From Nocardia alba NBRC 108234 (GTDB taxonomy: Bacteria > Actinomycetota > Actinomycetes > Mycobacteriales > Mycobacteriaceae): a stretch of DNA of 64,000 nucleotides. The stretch is taken from contig NZ_BDAX01000025.1 in NCBI RefSeq assembly GCF_001612665.1, positions 118,354 through 182,353 of the forward strand. Direction: 5' to 3'. The position numbers and the translations under genes were made by a program. This document shows positions 1 through 8,690 of the stretch, piece by piece (positions within the stretch are counted from its first letter, which is position 1; the number at the start of each line of letters is the position of its first letter). The notes under the pieces are model-generated. The model ran no database searches and was not told the origin of the DNA. It saw only the letters and a list, made by a program, of their open reading frames with translations.

Positions 1-1
1 G

Positions 2-232
2 GCTTCGGTGCACACGCTGACCTGTCCGGAATCCAACACCGAGGACACCACTGTGCTGTTCCGGATCAGCGGAGCCAACGTCAATTTCACCGACGACGGC
101 GCTTTCCACTCGATCCTCGATGCTGCCCTGGTCGCACACCTGACCCGGACCCTGTCCGAGGAGCGGGATCTGGGCCCGGTCGCCTACATCACCGGCGGCA
201 CGGCCGCAGTCGCCGGGATGGACGCCCTATGA
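2..232 (+). CDS. C-terminal end of an unidentified protein, truncated by the window edge
   Basis: The reading frame is open from the first complete codon to a TGA at 230-232, so the true start lies outside the window. About 76 residues are visible and I do not recognise the family. The stop overlaps the ATG of the next gene (ATGA), which argues that the two are cotranscribed and translationally coupled. A role in the same pathway as the downstream epimerase is an inference from this overlap alone. Confidence 0.6.
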   Translation, partial: ASVHTLTCPESNTEDTTVLFRISGANVNFTDDGAFHSILDAALVAHLTRTLSEERDLGPVAYITGGTAAVAGMDAL

Positions 233-1233
233 CCGGCGGCACCGCCCGGCCGACGCCGGACATGGTGGGAACCACCGTGTTCATCACGGGGGCGAACGGA
301 TTCATCGGCCGTGCCGTCGCACGGCGATTCCGGGAGCTCGGTGCCCGGGTCCGCGGCGTCGACTTGATCGCGAACCCCACCGATGATGTCGTCGCGGGGG
401 ACATCACCGAACCCCACGCGTGGGCTACCGCGCTGGCGGGCAGCGATCTCGTCGTCCACACCGCGGCGCTGCTGGGAGCGGCGTATCCGTTGCGGGATTC
501 CTGGCGGGTGAACGTGCTCGGCACCAGCCGCGTCCTCGACGCGGCCGTGGCGGCGGGCGTGCCTCGGTTCGTGCACTTCTCCTCGGTCGCCGCCTATGGC
601 TTCGCCTTCCCCGACAACGTCGACGAAACCTATCCGGTCCGGGTCAACGGCGACGTCTACACCGACACCAAGGTCAACTCCGAGGCTGTCGTGCTGGCCG
701 CGCACGCCGCGGGCCGAATCGAGGCGCGGATCGTCCGCCCCGGCGATGTGTGGGGACCGGGTTCGGTGTGGGTCCGCTCGCCCATCGCCGAGATGCGCAA
801 GCCGACCGGATTCCCACTGCCCGACGGTGGGACCGGAATCTTCTCACCGGTATACATCGACAACTTCGTCGACGGTCTCACCCTGGTCGCCACTTCCGAC
901 CGCTCCGCCGGCCAGATCTACAACATCACCGACGGAATCGCGGTTCCCTGCTCCGAATTCTTCGGCCATCTCGCGCGGATGAGCAACGGCCGTGTGCGTA
1001 CCCTGCCGATGCGACTGGCCGCGCCGCTGGCCGATCTCGTCGGCGCGGTACTGCGCCGCACCGGCAACCCCACCGACCTCAGTGCCGGCACGATGGGTCT
1101 GCTCAATCGCAACGCCGGTTACTCCATCGACAAGATCAGGACCGAACTGGGCTATCAGCCACAGGTTTCGATAGACGAAGGCATGGCATCGGTCGAGACC
1201 TGGGCACGCGGCGAAGGTCTGATCCCGAGCTGA
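229..1233 (+). CDS. NAD-dependent epimerase/dehydratase (extended SDR)
   Basis: The 334-residue product carries the extended-SDR Rossmann fingerprint near residue 20 (TGANGFIGRAV), an acidic residue after beta-2 (RGVD) that favours NAD(H), and the YTDTK active-site segment (Tyr-x-x-x-Lys). Members of this family oxidise, reduce or epimerise a sugar- or sterol-type hydroxyl; 3-beta-hydroxysteroid dehydrogenase-like proteins have the same build. The start overlaps the stop of the upstream gene by 4 nt. The substrate cannot be read from the sequence. Confidence 0.85.
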   Translation: MTGGTARPTPDMVGTTVFITGANGFIGRAVARRFRELGARVRGVDLIANPTDDVVAGDITEPHAWATALAGSDLVVHTAALLGAAYPLRDSWRVNVLGTSRVLDAAVAAGVPRFVHFSSVAAYGFAFPDNVDETYPVRVNGDVYTDTKVNSEAVVLAAHAAGRIEARIVRPGDVWGPGSVWVRSPIAEMRKPTGFPLPDGGTGIFSPVYIDNFVDGLTLVATSDRSAGQIYNITDGIAVPCSEFFGHLARMSNGRVRTLPMRLAAPLADLVGAVLRRTGNPTDLSAGTMGLLNRNAGYSIDKIRTELGYQPQVSIDEGMASVETWARGEGLIPS

Positions 1234-1238
1234 TCGGC

Positions 1239-2600
1239 CTAGGTCTCGAAGGCAGGCATCGTGTACTGGCCATCCTGGACTGCCTGGCTGGGTCCGTACA
1301 TCCGCAGAATCAGGTAGGCGTCCTTGTCCGGGATGGGCAGGAAGTTCGGGTCGTCCGCGTGTGCGTCGACATCGGCGCTGAGCAGGAGTGTGTAGTAGCC
1401 GTCGGCGTCGGGCGTGAGGGTGCGGTCGCCGCGGCTGTGGCGGTTGATCGCGTTGTGGGCCATCAGGCGGTCATCGCTGCCGTACACCGTGAACGACCAG
1501 AACTCGCTCGCCGCGGGAGGCTGAAAACGGGCGTGGTACGTCTGGCCGGCGGATCCGTTGATCGGGCGGCCGTCCGCGCCGGTCTCGACCTTCATATACA
1601 CCGACTCGACCGGCGGCAGGCCCCATTGCCCGAGGAAGGTGCCGATGGCGAACAGGTCGCGCGGCCCGTCCTGGAGGTCGGCACGGGTGCCGAGCAGCCG
1701 TGCGGCGCTGGTCTGTTGCGGTGCGAGCGCACGGATGTGGGCCATACCCAGACGCTGTCCTCGTTCGGCGGCGTCGAGCTGTTCTGGGGTGAAATCGGTT
1801 CTGCCGGGCGCCAATCCGACCTCGGCGTAGTCGGCGAGCCATGTCGCGTCGGCCTGTGCCATCGAACCCGCGGCCAGGGCGAAGTTCACCCGTCGCAGCC
1901 AGTTCGTCGATGCCGGGTCGGGATAGTCGCGCGTCGGCGCCGCCGGGCTCGGGGCGCCCAGGAATGCCGATAGTGGCTCGATCCGCCACTCATCCTGCAA
2001 GTGGCGGGCGATCTCGAGGTCGTCACCGCCGATCGTCATGATGCGGCCCATGACCTTGACCAGGTCCGACTCCGAGCGCACCACCGCGTCCATGCCGTCA
2101 GGGACGGTCCCCTGCCACGACCGTGCGGCGAAAAGGAAACGACCTCCGCGGGTTCCGCGGGTACGCGACCCGATCATGGCGTTGGTGTAATGCCCGAGGT
2201 CCATGGTGTGCAGGATCCAGTACCGGCCCTCGTCGAAATCCGGGATCGTCACCACCACGGGCTCGGCCCCGACATCGAACCAGCCCTGCAGATGCAGCGT
2301 GTCGTTGTTGATCGTGGGGTGCGCGGTGTAGCTGTCATCGGCCAGGTCTCGCAGCAACTGGAATTCGTTGAGTGCGATGCCCGGTTCGATCGTCGTCTCG
2401 TACAGGAACTTGTACGCCTCGTCGATCGAGTACCCGTACAGGTACGCGTCCCGGGCAAGTCCGTCGGAAATCGCCACACGATCACCTTCCGATTCATCGA
2501 GCGCTGCCACAGTCCGGGGCTCGTCGGCCCGGGTATCGGCCACGCTACGTAGGCGGACGCCGAAAAAACTCACCCGAACAAGGTGAAACGGGCCGATCAT
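1239..2600 (-). CDS. DUF1254/DUF1214 domain protein
   Basis: The 453-residue product has an N-terminal DUF1254-type segment (YLYGYSIDEAYKF, NEFQLLRDLADDSY, then an ILHTMDLGHYTN stretch) and a C-terminal DUF1214 segment (FWSFTVYGSDDRLMAHNAINRHSRGDRT). These domains usually occur together in proteins of unknown biochemical role. I chose the ATG at 2600 because a GGAG lies 8 nt upstream; a start at 2648 would add 16 residues with no ribosome site. The gene is convergent with the epimerase, only 5 nt apart. Known: family architecture. Unknown: function. Confidence 0.8.
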   Translation of the reverse strand: MIGPFHLVRVSFFGVRLRSVADTRADEPRTVAALDESEGDRVAISDGLARDAYLYGYSIDEAYKFLYETTIEPGIALNEFQLLRDLADDSYTAHPTINNDTLHLQGWFDVGAEPVVVTIPDFDEGRYWILHTMDLGHYTNAMIGSRTRGTRGGRFLFAARSWQGTVPDGMDAVVRSESDLVKVMGRIMTIGGDDLEIARHLQDEWRIEPLSAFLGAPSPAAPTRDYPDPASTNWLRRVNFALAAGSMAQADATWLADYAEVGLAPGRTDFTPEQLDAAERGQRLGMAHIRALAPQQTSAARLLGTRADLQDGPRDLFAIGTFLGQWGLPPVESVYMKVETGADGRPINGSAGQTYHARFQPPAASEFWSFTVYGSDDRLMAHNAINRHSRGDRTLTPDADGYYTLLLSADVDAHADDPNFLPIPDKDAYLILRMYGPSQAVQDGQYTMPAFET

Positions 2601-2696
2601 CGACCGAGCTCCAAGGCATAAGAGCCTCGCGGCCCAGGCGGTGGGCAACGAGGGCTACGCGGCCGGCGCCTGACACGGTGCCCCCGCAGCACGAAA

Positions 2697-2729
2697 GTCA
2701 ACGGCCCGAGATAGCCTCGGGCCGTTGAC
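2697..2729 (-). terminator. Intrinsic terminator after the DUF4870 gene
   Basis: A perfect 14-bp stem (2697-2710 with 2716-2729) and a 5-nt loop lie 40 nt beyond the stop of the minus-strand gene at 2771-3169. A short T-run follows in the minus-strand direction. Confidence 0.65.
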
Positions 2730-2770
2730 ATCCGGATATTCGAGTGTGGTGCCGATCTTCGAGCCTGCTG

Positions 2771-3169
2771 CTACTTGACCGAATCGGCCAGTTGATCGGC
2801 GAACGGGGCGACGAACTTCCCGACAAGGGGAAGCTCCGTGCGGACACCACCGCTGTTGTTCGCCCCGACCATGGCCATGATGCAGACGACGAGTGCGAAG
2901 ACGCCGAGCACCAGTCCCGCGAGGCTGAAGATGATCCCCAGTGCTCCGAGGAGCGAGCCGACGATGCTCAACACGACATTGAGCACCGAGACGGCCGCGA
3001 AGAAGATGATCGATTGCGCGGCGTGGAATTTCACATCCGGATCGTTCTTCGCCGCGAAGAGGAAGATGATGCCGGTGAGCCAGCCCAGCGCATACGACAG
3101 GATCGCGCCGGTCTTCTTGTTCAGGCCTGCGGGCAGTGAGTTGTTCGAGGGAACTTGAGAAGATGTCAT
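2771..3169 (-). CDS. DUF4870 (Tic20-like) small membrane protein
   Basis: The 132-residue product begins with a polar 15-20 residue N-terminus, followed by a helix with KKTGAILSYALGWLTGIIF, the family-typical HAAQS segment (DVKFHAAQSIIFF), and two further hydrophobic helices. This matches DUF4870/Tic20-like membrane proteins, whose role is not established. I used the inner ATG at 3169 rather than an upstream start at 3196, because the first nine residues would be atypical. A strong hairpin terminator follows the gene. Confidence 0.8.
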   Translation of the reverse strand: MTSSQVPSNNSLPAGLNKKTGAILSYALGWLTGIIFLFAAKNDPDVKFHAAQSIIFFAAVSVLNVVLSIVGSLLGALGIIFSLAGLVLGVFALVVCIMAMVGANNSGGVRTELPLVGKFVAPFADQLADSVK

Positions 3170-3395
3170 GGCGTAAGTAGACGCCGCGCCCGCCACCTAC
3201 CGATCCCAACTTTCCGAACGAAACCAGCGTCGGGACTACCGATCCGGACTCGCGGCGCCCGTCGTTGTTCCAGCGGCGGGCGAAATCTTCCGCCACCGGC
3301 AGCGGTGGCGGAAGTCGGTCGACAGGCATCTGCTGCGGGAGGGGACTGCCTACACGAGGTGACGGTCGCGAACATTGCCCGCTTCGCCATGCGGA

Positions 3396-3833
3396 TCAGT
3401 CCACGTGGAACTCGATCGAGCCCGGCTCTGGCAGGTGCGCGGTGCCCACGGTCAGTGTCGCGGTGAAATTGCCGACGCCGCCCGGACGGAACAGCGCAGA
3501 GCGGCCGACACCCCAGGAGCCAGGGCCCGGCACGGCGACGGTTCGCGTTCCGGTTTCACCGGTATCGAGATTGCGCCAGCTGAGCGTGATCGGCACCGAG
3601 CAGGCGCCGACCCCATAAGTGTTCGACCGAACCAGGAAACTGGCCAGGCCCTGGCTTTCCGGACCGACACCCGCGTCGATCTGGGCGAGGCAGAGACCGC
3701 CCTCGGCGACGGCGTAGACAGTCGGGAAGTTGCGCACGTCGTAGACCGCGGAGGCGGGTGCGGCAGTCGCGCAGAGACCCGCCGTGGCGGCGGAGGCGAT
3801 TCCGACCATCACTGTCGACCTTGCTGAATTCAT
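3396..3833 (-). CDS. Small secreted protein of unknown function
   Basis: The 145-residue product starts with a clear Sec signal peptide: basic N-region, then a hydrophobic stretch of about 15 residues ending APASA with cleavage near residue 29. The mature part has two or three cysteines and a beta-rich, Gly/Thr-rich look. A GAAAGGA ribosome site lies upstream of the ATG. No family recognised. Export is inferred from the signal peptide. Confidence 0.7.
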   Translation of the reverse strand: MNSARSTVMVGIASAATAGLCATAAPASAVYDVRNFPTVYAVAEGGLCLAQIDAGVGPESQGLASFLVRSNTYGVGACSVPITLSWRNLDTGETGTRTVAVPGPGSWGVGRSALFRPGGVGNFTATLTVGTAHLPEPGSIEFHVD

Positions 3834-4082
3834 CGAGTGTCCTTTCGGAACGACTGGATCGGGGTATCGATGACTGGACTACCCGTGTATCGCCCTGGAG
3901 AACAATGCGGTACACCAATGGAATTGGGGTCATGCGGGCGAGGATGCGGCGTGGTAACTGTCCATCGAGAACTCGCTGGCCGAGGGGTCCCTCCCTGTGG
4001 ATGGCGCCGCGATCCGCAGTCGAACACGAACCCGCCCATCAAGAATTTGTGCGCACGATCGAGAGAGAGGAGAACTGGACCG

Positions 4083-4484
4083 ATGAGCCACACCAGCTGG
4101 AAGACCCACCGAGAATGCCAACTCACCGAGGGCTACACCGAACCCTCCGAGGTCACCGAGGCTCGCCGCGGGATCCGACTTTCCATGGCCCTTGCCCAAA
4201 CTGTCTACGATCGCCGCACCGAACTCGGCCTTACCCAAGCCGAACTCGGCGAACGGGCAGGTCTGACCCAAGCCGAAATCTCCCGCATCGAAGGCTCCGA
4301 CACCGTCCCCGCCGTGCCCTTGCTCGCGAAACTCGCCGCAGCTCTCGACGCCACCCTCAACATCGCCCTCGATGCCGATGACATCCAGGTGAGCTTCACC
4401 AGTCGCCACACCGACGCCGCCTGGGTTAGACACGGCTGCAGCGATCTATCGCGCCTCGCCCAAAACCGTCCCTACAGCCCTTGA
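4083..4484 (+). CDS. XRE-family helix-turn-helix regulator (antitoxin-like)
   Basis: The 133-residue product has a Cro/C1-type HTH at about residues 38-92: RTELGLTQAELGERAGLTQ followed by AEISRIEGS and a hydrophobic helix. It was started at the ATG at 4083, which follows GAGAGAGGAGAA at good distance. Such proteins are often the antitoxin of HigBA/RelBE-type pairs, but no toxin gene is visible on either side. The gene sits against the decayed integrase at 4522-4783, so it may be a leftover of an older integrated element. The last 25 residues look unlike the family and may be altered by that decay. Confidence 0.75.
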   Translation: MSHTSWKTHRECQLTEGYTEPSEVTEARRGIRLSMALAQTVYDRRTELGLTQAELGERAGLTQAEISRIEGSDTVPAVPLLAKLAAALDATLNIALDADDIQVSFTSRHTDAAWVRHGCSDLSRLAQNRPYSP

Positions 4485-4521
4485 AGGAACACCCTGGCTC
4501 GTGGACCCTGCGGTCAGTCAA

Positions 4522-4783
4522 CCTGCTCGACCGAGGCAAGGGCCTGGTCCGCGTGGTTCGCGACAGGGACCCAAGGGACCCCAAGTGCCCCCCAGGACAC
4601 CATTGCCCTTCCCGGCTACGCGGTGGATATGCTCGACCGGCGTCGCGAGCGGATGGAGCAGCGCAAGCGAGATTGCCCTCCGCCGATCGGCTACGACGTG
4701 GATCTGATCGGTGCACTGTCGGCCCCGACGCAAGAAAGGCTCTCGACCAGTTCGTGGAGGGGAAAGTAGTTCCGCGTTTGTAG
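4522..4783 (+). pseudogene. Decayed tyrosine recombinase (integrase), C-terminal part
   Basis: Three segments in different frames read as pieces of an actinobacterial phage/ICE integrase. The first is a strand segment with LLDRGKGLVRV. The second is TIALPGYAVDMLDRRRERM, the region before the catalytic domain centre. The third is a C-terminal tip with KALDQFVEGKVVPRL and a stop at 4781-4783. Frameshifts and missing sequence, including the catalytic R-H-R-Y block, make it non-functional. It ends 18 nt before the partial tRNA-Asn copy at 4802, the usual position of an integrase relative to its attachment site. The family call is by eye from motif order. Confidence 0.55.
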
Positions 4784-4801
4784 TCGGAAAGTAGTCGATC
4801 C

Positions 4802-4898
4802 GGGCGAAATTGCCCGGACAACCAAAAAGCCCTCCACCTGCTTGCGCTGGTAGCGGGCTTTTTATGCTCCCCCATCTGGACTCGAACCAGAACCTGCC
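4802..4898. repeat. Distal attachment-site repeat: partial copy of tRNA-Asn 3' end plus its terminator
   Basis: This stretch repeats 15923-16021 in the same orientation. It includes the hairpin around 4825-4861 and the tRNA 3' part from the discriminator base (4867) through the T-arm into the anticodon stem side, after which the match stops. The 5' half of the tRNA is absent, so this copy is not a gene. A direct repeat of a tRNA 3' end flanking foreign-looking genes is the standard footprint of integrase-mediated insertion. Confidence 0.75.
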
Positions 4899-5173
4899 GC
4901 TCTAAATGCTTTGCTTCCCGACGGTTTTCAACTTTCTCAAAGCAGCCCCTCACCTGTAGATTTGGTGTTCGAGGTGTTCCCGCTGGATCCCGCTCGGTCT
5001 CATTGATTCCCGATGATTCCGTGTTGTTTCGTGTTGCGATTCGAGTCCTGACAGGCCAGGGCAATCGCATACGGCTACACGTTCAACAGTCCCTCCGTCG
5101 GCTTTGCGTACGATCGTGACTGACTTCGTCGCCAGCTCGGCGTCGCGACCGACCAACCGAGGAGAGATTGCCG

Positions 5174-5584
5174 ATGTCCTGGCGGGAGACCACACCCCAA
5201 CCGGTCCAAGACGACATGGACGACCTGCTCGACGCCGTGCTGACCCTGGCCGAAGAGCAGCTGACCCAGCGTGGCGAGTTCTACCCCTTCAGCATGGCGA
5301 TCGATGCCTCCGGCGATAGGAAACTCTTCGGGGCGGGGACCGGGGACGCTCGGCGTGCCAAGGAGATGAGTTTCGGCGCGCTCAAAGCGATGCGAACCGA
5401 CATCCGAGCCGCTGCGGTCGTGGTCGACGTCTCCTTGCCGGAAACCGGCACGAGCGGGATCGAGGTGCACATCGAACATTCCAACGGGCCGGCGATCGGC
5501 GTGCTCAAGCCCTACACGATCTCCAGCGGTACGGTCACCGCCGAGCCGTTGGAAGGCTTCGCTGCCCAACACCTGATCTGGTGA
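5174..5584 (+). CDS. Conserved-looking hypothetical protein of the island
   Basis: The 136-residue product has no signal peptide or membrane helix. It has a helical N-terminus (DDLLDAVLTLAEEQL) and a beta-rich middle with an FYPFSMAIDASGDRKL segment. GGAGAGA lies 7 nt upstream of the ATG at 5174; a TTG two codons earlier is possible. It is convergent with the immunity gene (16-nt gap). Small stand-alone genes at the 3' end of toxin loci are often extra immunity or accessory genes, but nothing in this sequence proves that. Confidence 0.65.
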   Translation: MSWRETTPQPVQDDMDDLLDAVLTLAEEQLTQRGEFYPFSMAIDASGDRKLFGAGTGDARRAKEMSFGALKAMRTDIRAAAVVVDVSLPETGTSGIEVHIEHSNGPAIGVLKPYTISSGTVTAEPLEGFAAQHLIW

Positions 5585-5600
5585 ACGGTGAAGGGGAAGC

Positions 5601-6224
5601 TCAGCCCTGGTCGTAGCGGATGATCCGCTCCGCATTGCGCCGATACCAAGGAAACTTCGAGGTCAGGAACGGCTCAACCAGGTTACGCACGCCTTGAGCT
5701 CGCAGCTTCGACAGCGCATCGAGAGCGTGCCCCTGCACGGTCTCATCGTCGAGTTGGGCGGCAGCGACCGCGGCAGCATCGGGATGCTTCGATTTGCCGA
5801 GCCAGTCAACCACCATCTGCCGATCAGCCCCGAATCGGTGGTCCGCAGCGATGTCGGCGAGTTGCTCGAAGTACTCCTTGCCGGCCGGAATCTTGTAGAG
5901 GGCGTTGCCCGCCGCCCACCGCACGCGCGCGCTTGCCGCCTTGGCATGGTCGAACTGGCTGATCAGCGCCGGGATCGCCGTGGTCTTGCGCGATTCCTTG
6001 CGGTTCAGGGCATTCGTCAAGCTCAGCCGCGCCAGGTCGCGGCCTTCAGTTTCAAGACCCGGCCACCGGTCTTCGAGTTCGGTGAGCCATTGAGCGATCA
6101 CCACGATGACCGCTGGTGAGTTCTGCAGGCGGCTGCCGATTTCCGGGATCGTGTCGGCATACCCGCCTGCCCGGTGATACTCGTCGAGCAAGCGGGTCGC
6201 AGCGTCGTCGTCCGTGGGGGTCAA
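5601..6224 (-). CDS. Probable immunity protein for the upstream toxin (alpha-helical repeat type)
   Basis: The roughly 207-residue product is almost entirely predicted helix. It has repeated helical pairs of HEAT-like character (for example PAGKEYFEQLADIAADHRF, then a QMVVDWLGKS helix, then a C-terminal TSKFPWYRRNAERII helix). I chose the TTG start at 6224-6222 because it overlaps the toxin stop TGA (TTGA), the tight coupling typical of toxin-immunity pairs; longer starts would run antisense inside the toxin frame. Position directly after a polymorphic toxin is the main argument for immunity. A broken copy of its first 60 codons lies at 15278-15482. Confidence 0.7.
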   Translation of the reverse strand: MTPTDDDAATRLLDEYHRAGGYADTIPEIGSRLQNSPAVIVVIAQWLTELEDRWPGLETEGRDLARLSLTNALNRKESRKTTAIPALISQFDHAKAASARVRWAAGNALYKIPAGKEYFEQLADIAADHRFGADRQMVVDWLGKSKHPDAAAVAAAQLDDETVQGHALDALSKLRAQGVRNLVEPFLTSKFPWYRRNAERIIRYDQG

Positions 6225-7519
6225 CTTCGGAAGTCCATCGTGGTGTGTTTGATCTTGCCCTGGTTCACGAGATCTTGTAACTCCTGGGTGAGGCGGGTGT
6301 TGTGGTCGGTGATCAGGACGAACTGATACCCATTGGCCTGGCAATACGCCATGTCATCTTTGAGCTGGTTATCGTAGCTCTGGTACTGAACATTCTTGAC
6401 CTCGGTGAGGCGTTTGGTGGTGTGATCGAGGTCGTCCGGTACGGCATTGCGCCTGCCGGTCACCGAAGGGATCGATTCCTTCGTCTTGTTGGTGTCGATG
6501 CCGGCCCGCGCTTCGGCTTTCGCCCCTTCGAGCTTGTTCCGGCGCGCGGTCGCTGGTTTCGTCGGAGGTGGGGGGTTCTTCAACTGCTTGTTGAGAATAG
6601 GTGTGAAATTGGTGTTCACCGCGCTGACTACCGTCGCAGACACCGCGGTGAACGTTCCGCACGACACGCGTTGTGCATCGGCGAGGCCATCGAGCATTCG
6701 CTGAATCTTGTTGCGAGAGTGCTCAATCTCAGCCTCGGCCGCATCCAGGATCAGTTTCTTGATAGGTCGTCCGATAGTGGCGGCGTTGACTGTATTGATT
6801 GCCTGAGTCACAGTTTGCAGTTGCATCTCCCACTCCGCGCCCTCCTGTGCGGCCCGTAGAACGACGGCGTACCCATCGACTGCACCGGCCTGCTGACGGA
6901 GCGCATCGCCGAGGATCTCCAACCCGCCAACCACGGACTTGTGGGCTTCGTCGATGTCGGGAATTTCCTCACTGGTCGAGCAGGCGAGGGTCTTCATCTT
7001 GGGGTTCAGATCGGTGTCGAGCGTGCTATAGACCGAGGCAACGGTCTGCCAACTGGTCGCTACCGATTGCATCCGATCGGCGTTGCCATCGATCCACTTC
7101 GTGGTGAGGCCCATGACGATTTCCCATCCGACCGGTTTCGGCCGGGTGCCGCCCGACGGGGACTTCAGTGGGCGATGCACAAAGGTCTTCGCCCCTGGAT
7201 CGGAGGAGGGTAGCTGCTTTCCGGTGTTGTAGTCCTCCGCGTTTTCGGATTGGTCGTGGTTGACACCGCTCTGGCGGATCAGCGCTGCCATCTTCGCGAG
7301 GACGTCGGTAGCCTTGCCCGCGGTGACGACGGCTTCGATGCCTGAGGTCCAGTAGCCTTGCGCCCACAACGCACCGCTGTTGTCGTTTCCACTGATATGC
7401 GTCGCGTCACGGAGTTCCTGGTCCATGTTCGTCAACGCGGTTGTCGCCGACCGGCTCGCGAGACTGTATGCGCCGGACAGTTCGTAGAACGCCTCCGGAT
7501 TGACGTCGAGTTCCGCCAC
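6221..7519 (-). CDS. ESX-type polymorphic toxin with C-terminal restriction-endonuclease-fold nuclease (Tox-REase-7-like)
   Basis: The 432-residue product has a helical WXG/LXG-like N-terminus (roughly residues 1-290), a Pro/Lys linker (about 314-350) and a short C-terminal toxin domain (about 350-432). That domain shows a PD-(D/E)xK layout: Asp362, then LTEVKNV giving Glu373-x-Lys375, then a QSYDNQL segment and a LVNQGKI tail. This order matches the Tox-REase-7 family as I know it. The likely role is a nuclease delivered through a type VII secretion system into competing cells. It is the third gene of a four-gene operon after two WXG100-like genes and is followed by the coupled immunity gene. 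Confidence 0.75.
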   Translation of the reverse strand: MAELDVNPEAFYELSGAYSLASRSATTALTNMDQELRDATHISGNDNSGALWAQGYWTSGIEAVVTAGKATDVLAKMAALIRQSGVNHDQSENAEDYNTGKQLPSSDPGAKTFVHRPLKSPSGGTRPKPVGWEIVMGLTTKWIDGNADRMQSVATSWQTVASVYSTLDTDLNPKMKTLACSTSEEIPDIDEAHKSVVGGLEILGDALRQQAGAVDGYAVVLRAAQEGAEWEMQLQTVTQAINTVNAATIGRPIKKLILDAAEAEIEHSRNKIQRMLDGLADAQRVSCGTFTAVSATVVSAVNTNFTPILNKQLKNPPPPTKPATARRNKLEGAKAEARAGIDTNKTKESIPSVTGRRNAVPDDLDHTTKRLTEVKNVQYQSYDNQLKDDMAYCQANGYQFVLITDHNTRLTQELQDLVNQGKIKHTTMDFRS

Positions 7520-7525
7520 AACCGG

Positions 7526-7813
7526 TCAGCTCCGCCACATCGCCACATTGGCAGCGATCGCCTCGGTGTAGTTGCTATGCGCGGCCTGCACTGACTGCCG
7601 CATGTCCTCGATTCCGTCACGAATTTCCTTCGCAGCGGCCATGAGTCGACTATGCGCGGCCTGTTGGGCGGAGGCGGCGTCGCCTTCCCACCCGGTCTGC
7701 AGTTTGCTGATCGCGGTATCGAAGGCTGTGATCTGCTCGTCGAAGAACCCCCCGAAGCCCGTCATCCTCGCCACGATGGAGTCCAGTAGTTCGAGGTTGA
7801 CGCTATGAGACAT
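7526..7813 (-). CDS. WXG100-like protein (ESAT-6 family)
   Basis: The 95-residue product has two helices joined by a WEG turn near residue 42, the position of the W-x-G motif in WXG100 proteins. These proteins form helical-hairpin dimers and are exported by type VII secretion. The gene overlaps the upstream WXG-like gene by 11 nt and lies 6 nt before the toxin. The likely job is forming the secretion-competent complex with its neighbour and the toxin N-terminus. Confidence 0.8.
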   Translation of the reverse strand: MSHSVNLELLDSIVARMTGFGGFFDEQITAFDTAISKLQTGWEGDAASAQQAAHSRLMAAAKEIRDGIEDMRQSVQAAHSNYTEAIAANVAMWRS

Positions 7814-8135
7814 CCGGCAGATCCAATGACGAGGCTACCGATTCGATCGCTGCGGCGTTGACGCCATCCTGGCCGAGGTAGGCCTCTGAACTGGCATCTA
7901 ACGCAACGGTAGTGTCGCGGATGGCATCGAGCAGCTCCGACAGCCCCTCCCGTACGTCAGAGAATCCGGCAGCGAAAAGTTCGCCTTGGCTGCCCTTCCA
8001 TGTATCTGTCAGCTGAGTGACGTCTCGGTCCAGTGACCCGAACCCACCAGAAAGGCCGTCGAGCAAATCTCGTATCGCCTTGGCTGCAGCGACGAGCTCG
8101 GCAGGCGCAGCTACGAACGTCTCGGGTGTTGTCAT
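7803..8135 (-). CDS. WXG100-like partner protein, first gene of the toxin operon
   Basis: The 110-residue product is a helical hairpin with a WKG turn at about residue 49. Near its C-terminus is an AYLGQDG segment resembling the Y-x-x-x-D/E export signal of type VII substrates. The ATG at 8135 follows GAGGGGGATC; an upstream start at 8210 would add 25 residues with no family character. It probably dimerises with the next gene product. No ESX ATPase or membrane component lies in the window, so secretion would use an apparatus encoded elsewhere. Confidence 0.8.
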   Translation of the reverse strand: MTTPETFVAAPAELVAAAKAIRDLLDGLSGGFGSLDRDVTQLTDTWKGSQGELFAAGFSDVREGLSELLDAIRDTTVALDASSEAYLGQDGVNAAAIESVASSLDLPDVS

Positions 8136-8369
8136 TCGATCCCCCTCGATGATACCGGCCAAACATAGCGCATCCTTCGAAGCGGGGTGACAATGGCAAT
8201 CGACTTCCAATGGGCATGTGGACCTCTGAACTGGCCCTTCACCTGGTCAAATGCGATTCGTCGCTCCCGTGTTGACGGAGCGCGGCGACTGAATCAATCA
8301 CAACATCGCTGGCTCATGCCATCCCGGTAGACAGGCGGCAGCCGAGGTGAGATTTCCGACTCACAGCAG
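8136..8369. other. Non-coding stretch upstream of the toxin operon
   Basis: No convincing gene on either strand. It should contain the promoter of the minus-strand toxin operon, but I see no clear -35/-10 pair. The IS3 remnant begins at its right edge. Confidence 0.4.
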
Positions 8370-8690
8370 TGAACCGCCATGGGTTCGGTTGTCACCGCCC
8401 TTCTCGAGGAAGACGAGCAGACCATGCCAGCGAAGTACGACGAATCGACCAAGGCTAAGGCTGTCCGGCATCGTGACGATTACGACAGCGAGTAGAAACG
8501 CAAGATCGCCGAGTCGGAGCAGGCGATCGAAATCCACAATGCTCCAACAACTTTCATCGCGCGGGAGGGCGATAGTTTGTAAGTTCGTCGTCGAGCATCG
8601 GGCTCGGTTCTGGGGTGCTCCGATCTGCCGCGTGTCGAGCGCGCACGGCGCCCAGATGTCGCACACCGAAAGGCCTGAAGAATATGACAT
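8370..8690 (+). pseudogene. IS3-family insertion sequence remnant (orfA and start of orfB)
   Basis: From the ATG at 8424 the frame reads MPAKYDESTKAKAVR, the typical N-terminus of IS3-family OrfA. It hits a stop at 8493, then continues in frame with a leucine-zipper-like end (IAESEQAIEI) and a TTFIAREGDSL tail ending at 8582. The middle of OrfA is deleted. An overlapping second frame then gives the OrfB start (VCKFVVEHRARF, then APICR and SAHGAQMS) and breaks off near 8690. TGAACCGCC at 8370, about 50 nt upstream, resembles an IS3 left end. I could not define a right end. Confidence 0.6.

Noticed and set aside
420..1973. Long plus-strand frame of 517 codons across the epimerase and DUF1254 genes
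   Set aside because: It is Arg/Gly/His-rich, typical of shadow frames in high-GC DNA, and crosses the end of a real gene into the antisense of the next.
3837..4082. In-frame upstream extension of the XRE gene
   Set aside because: The ATG at 4083 has an excellent ribosome site and begins the protein-like sequence; the extension has no family character and no toxin-like fold.
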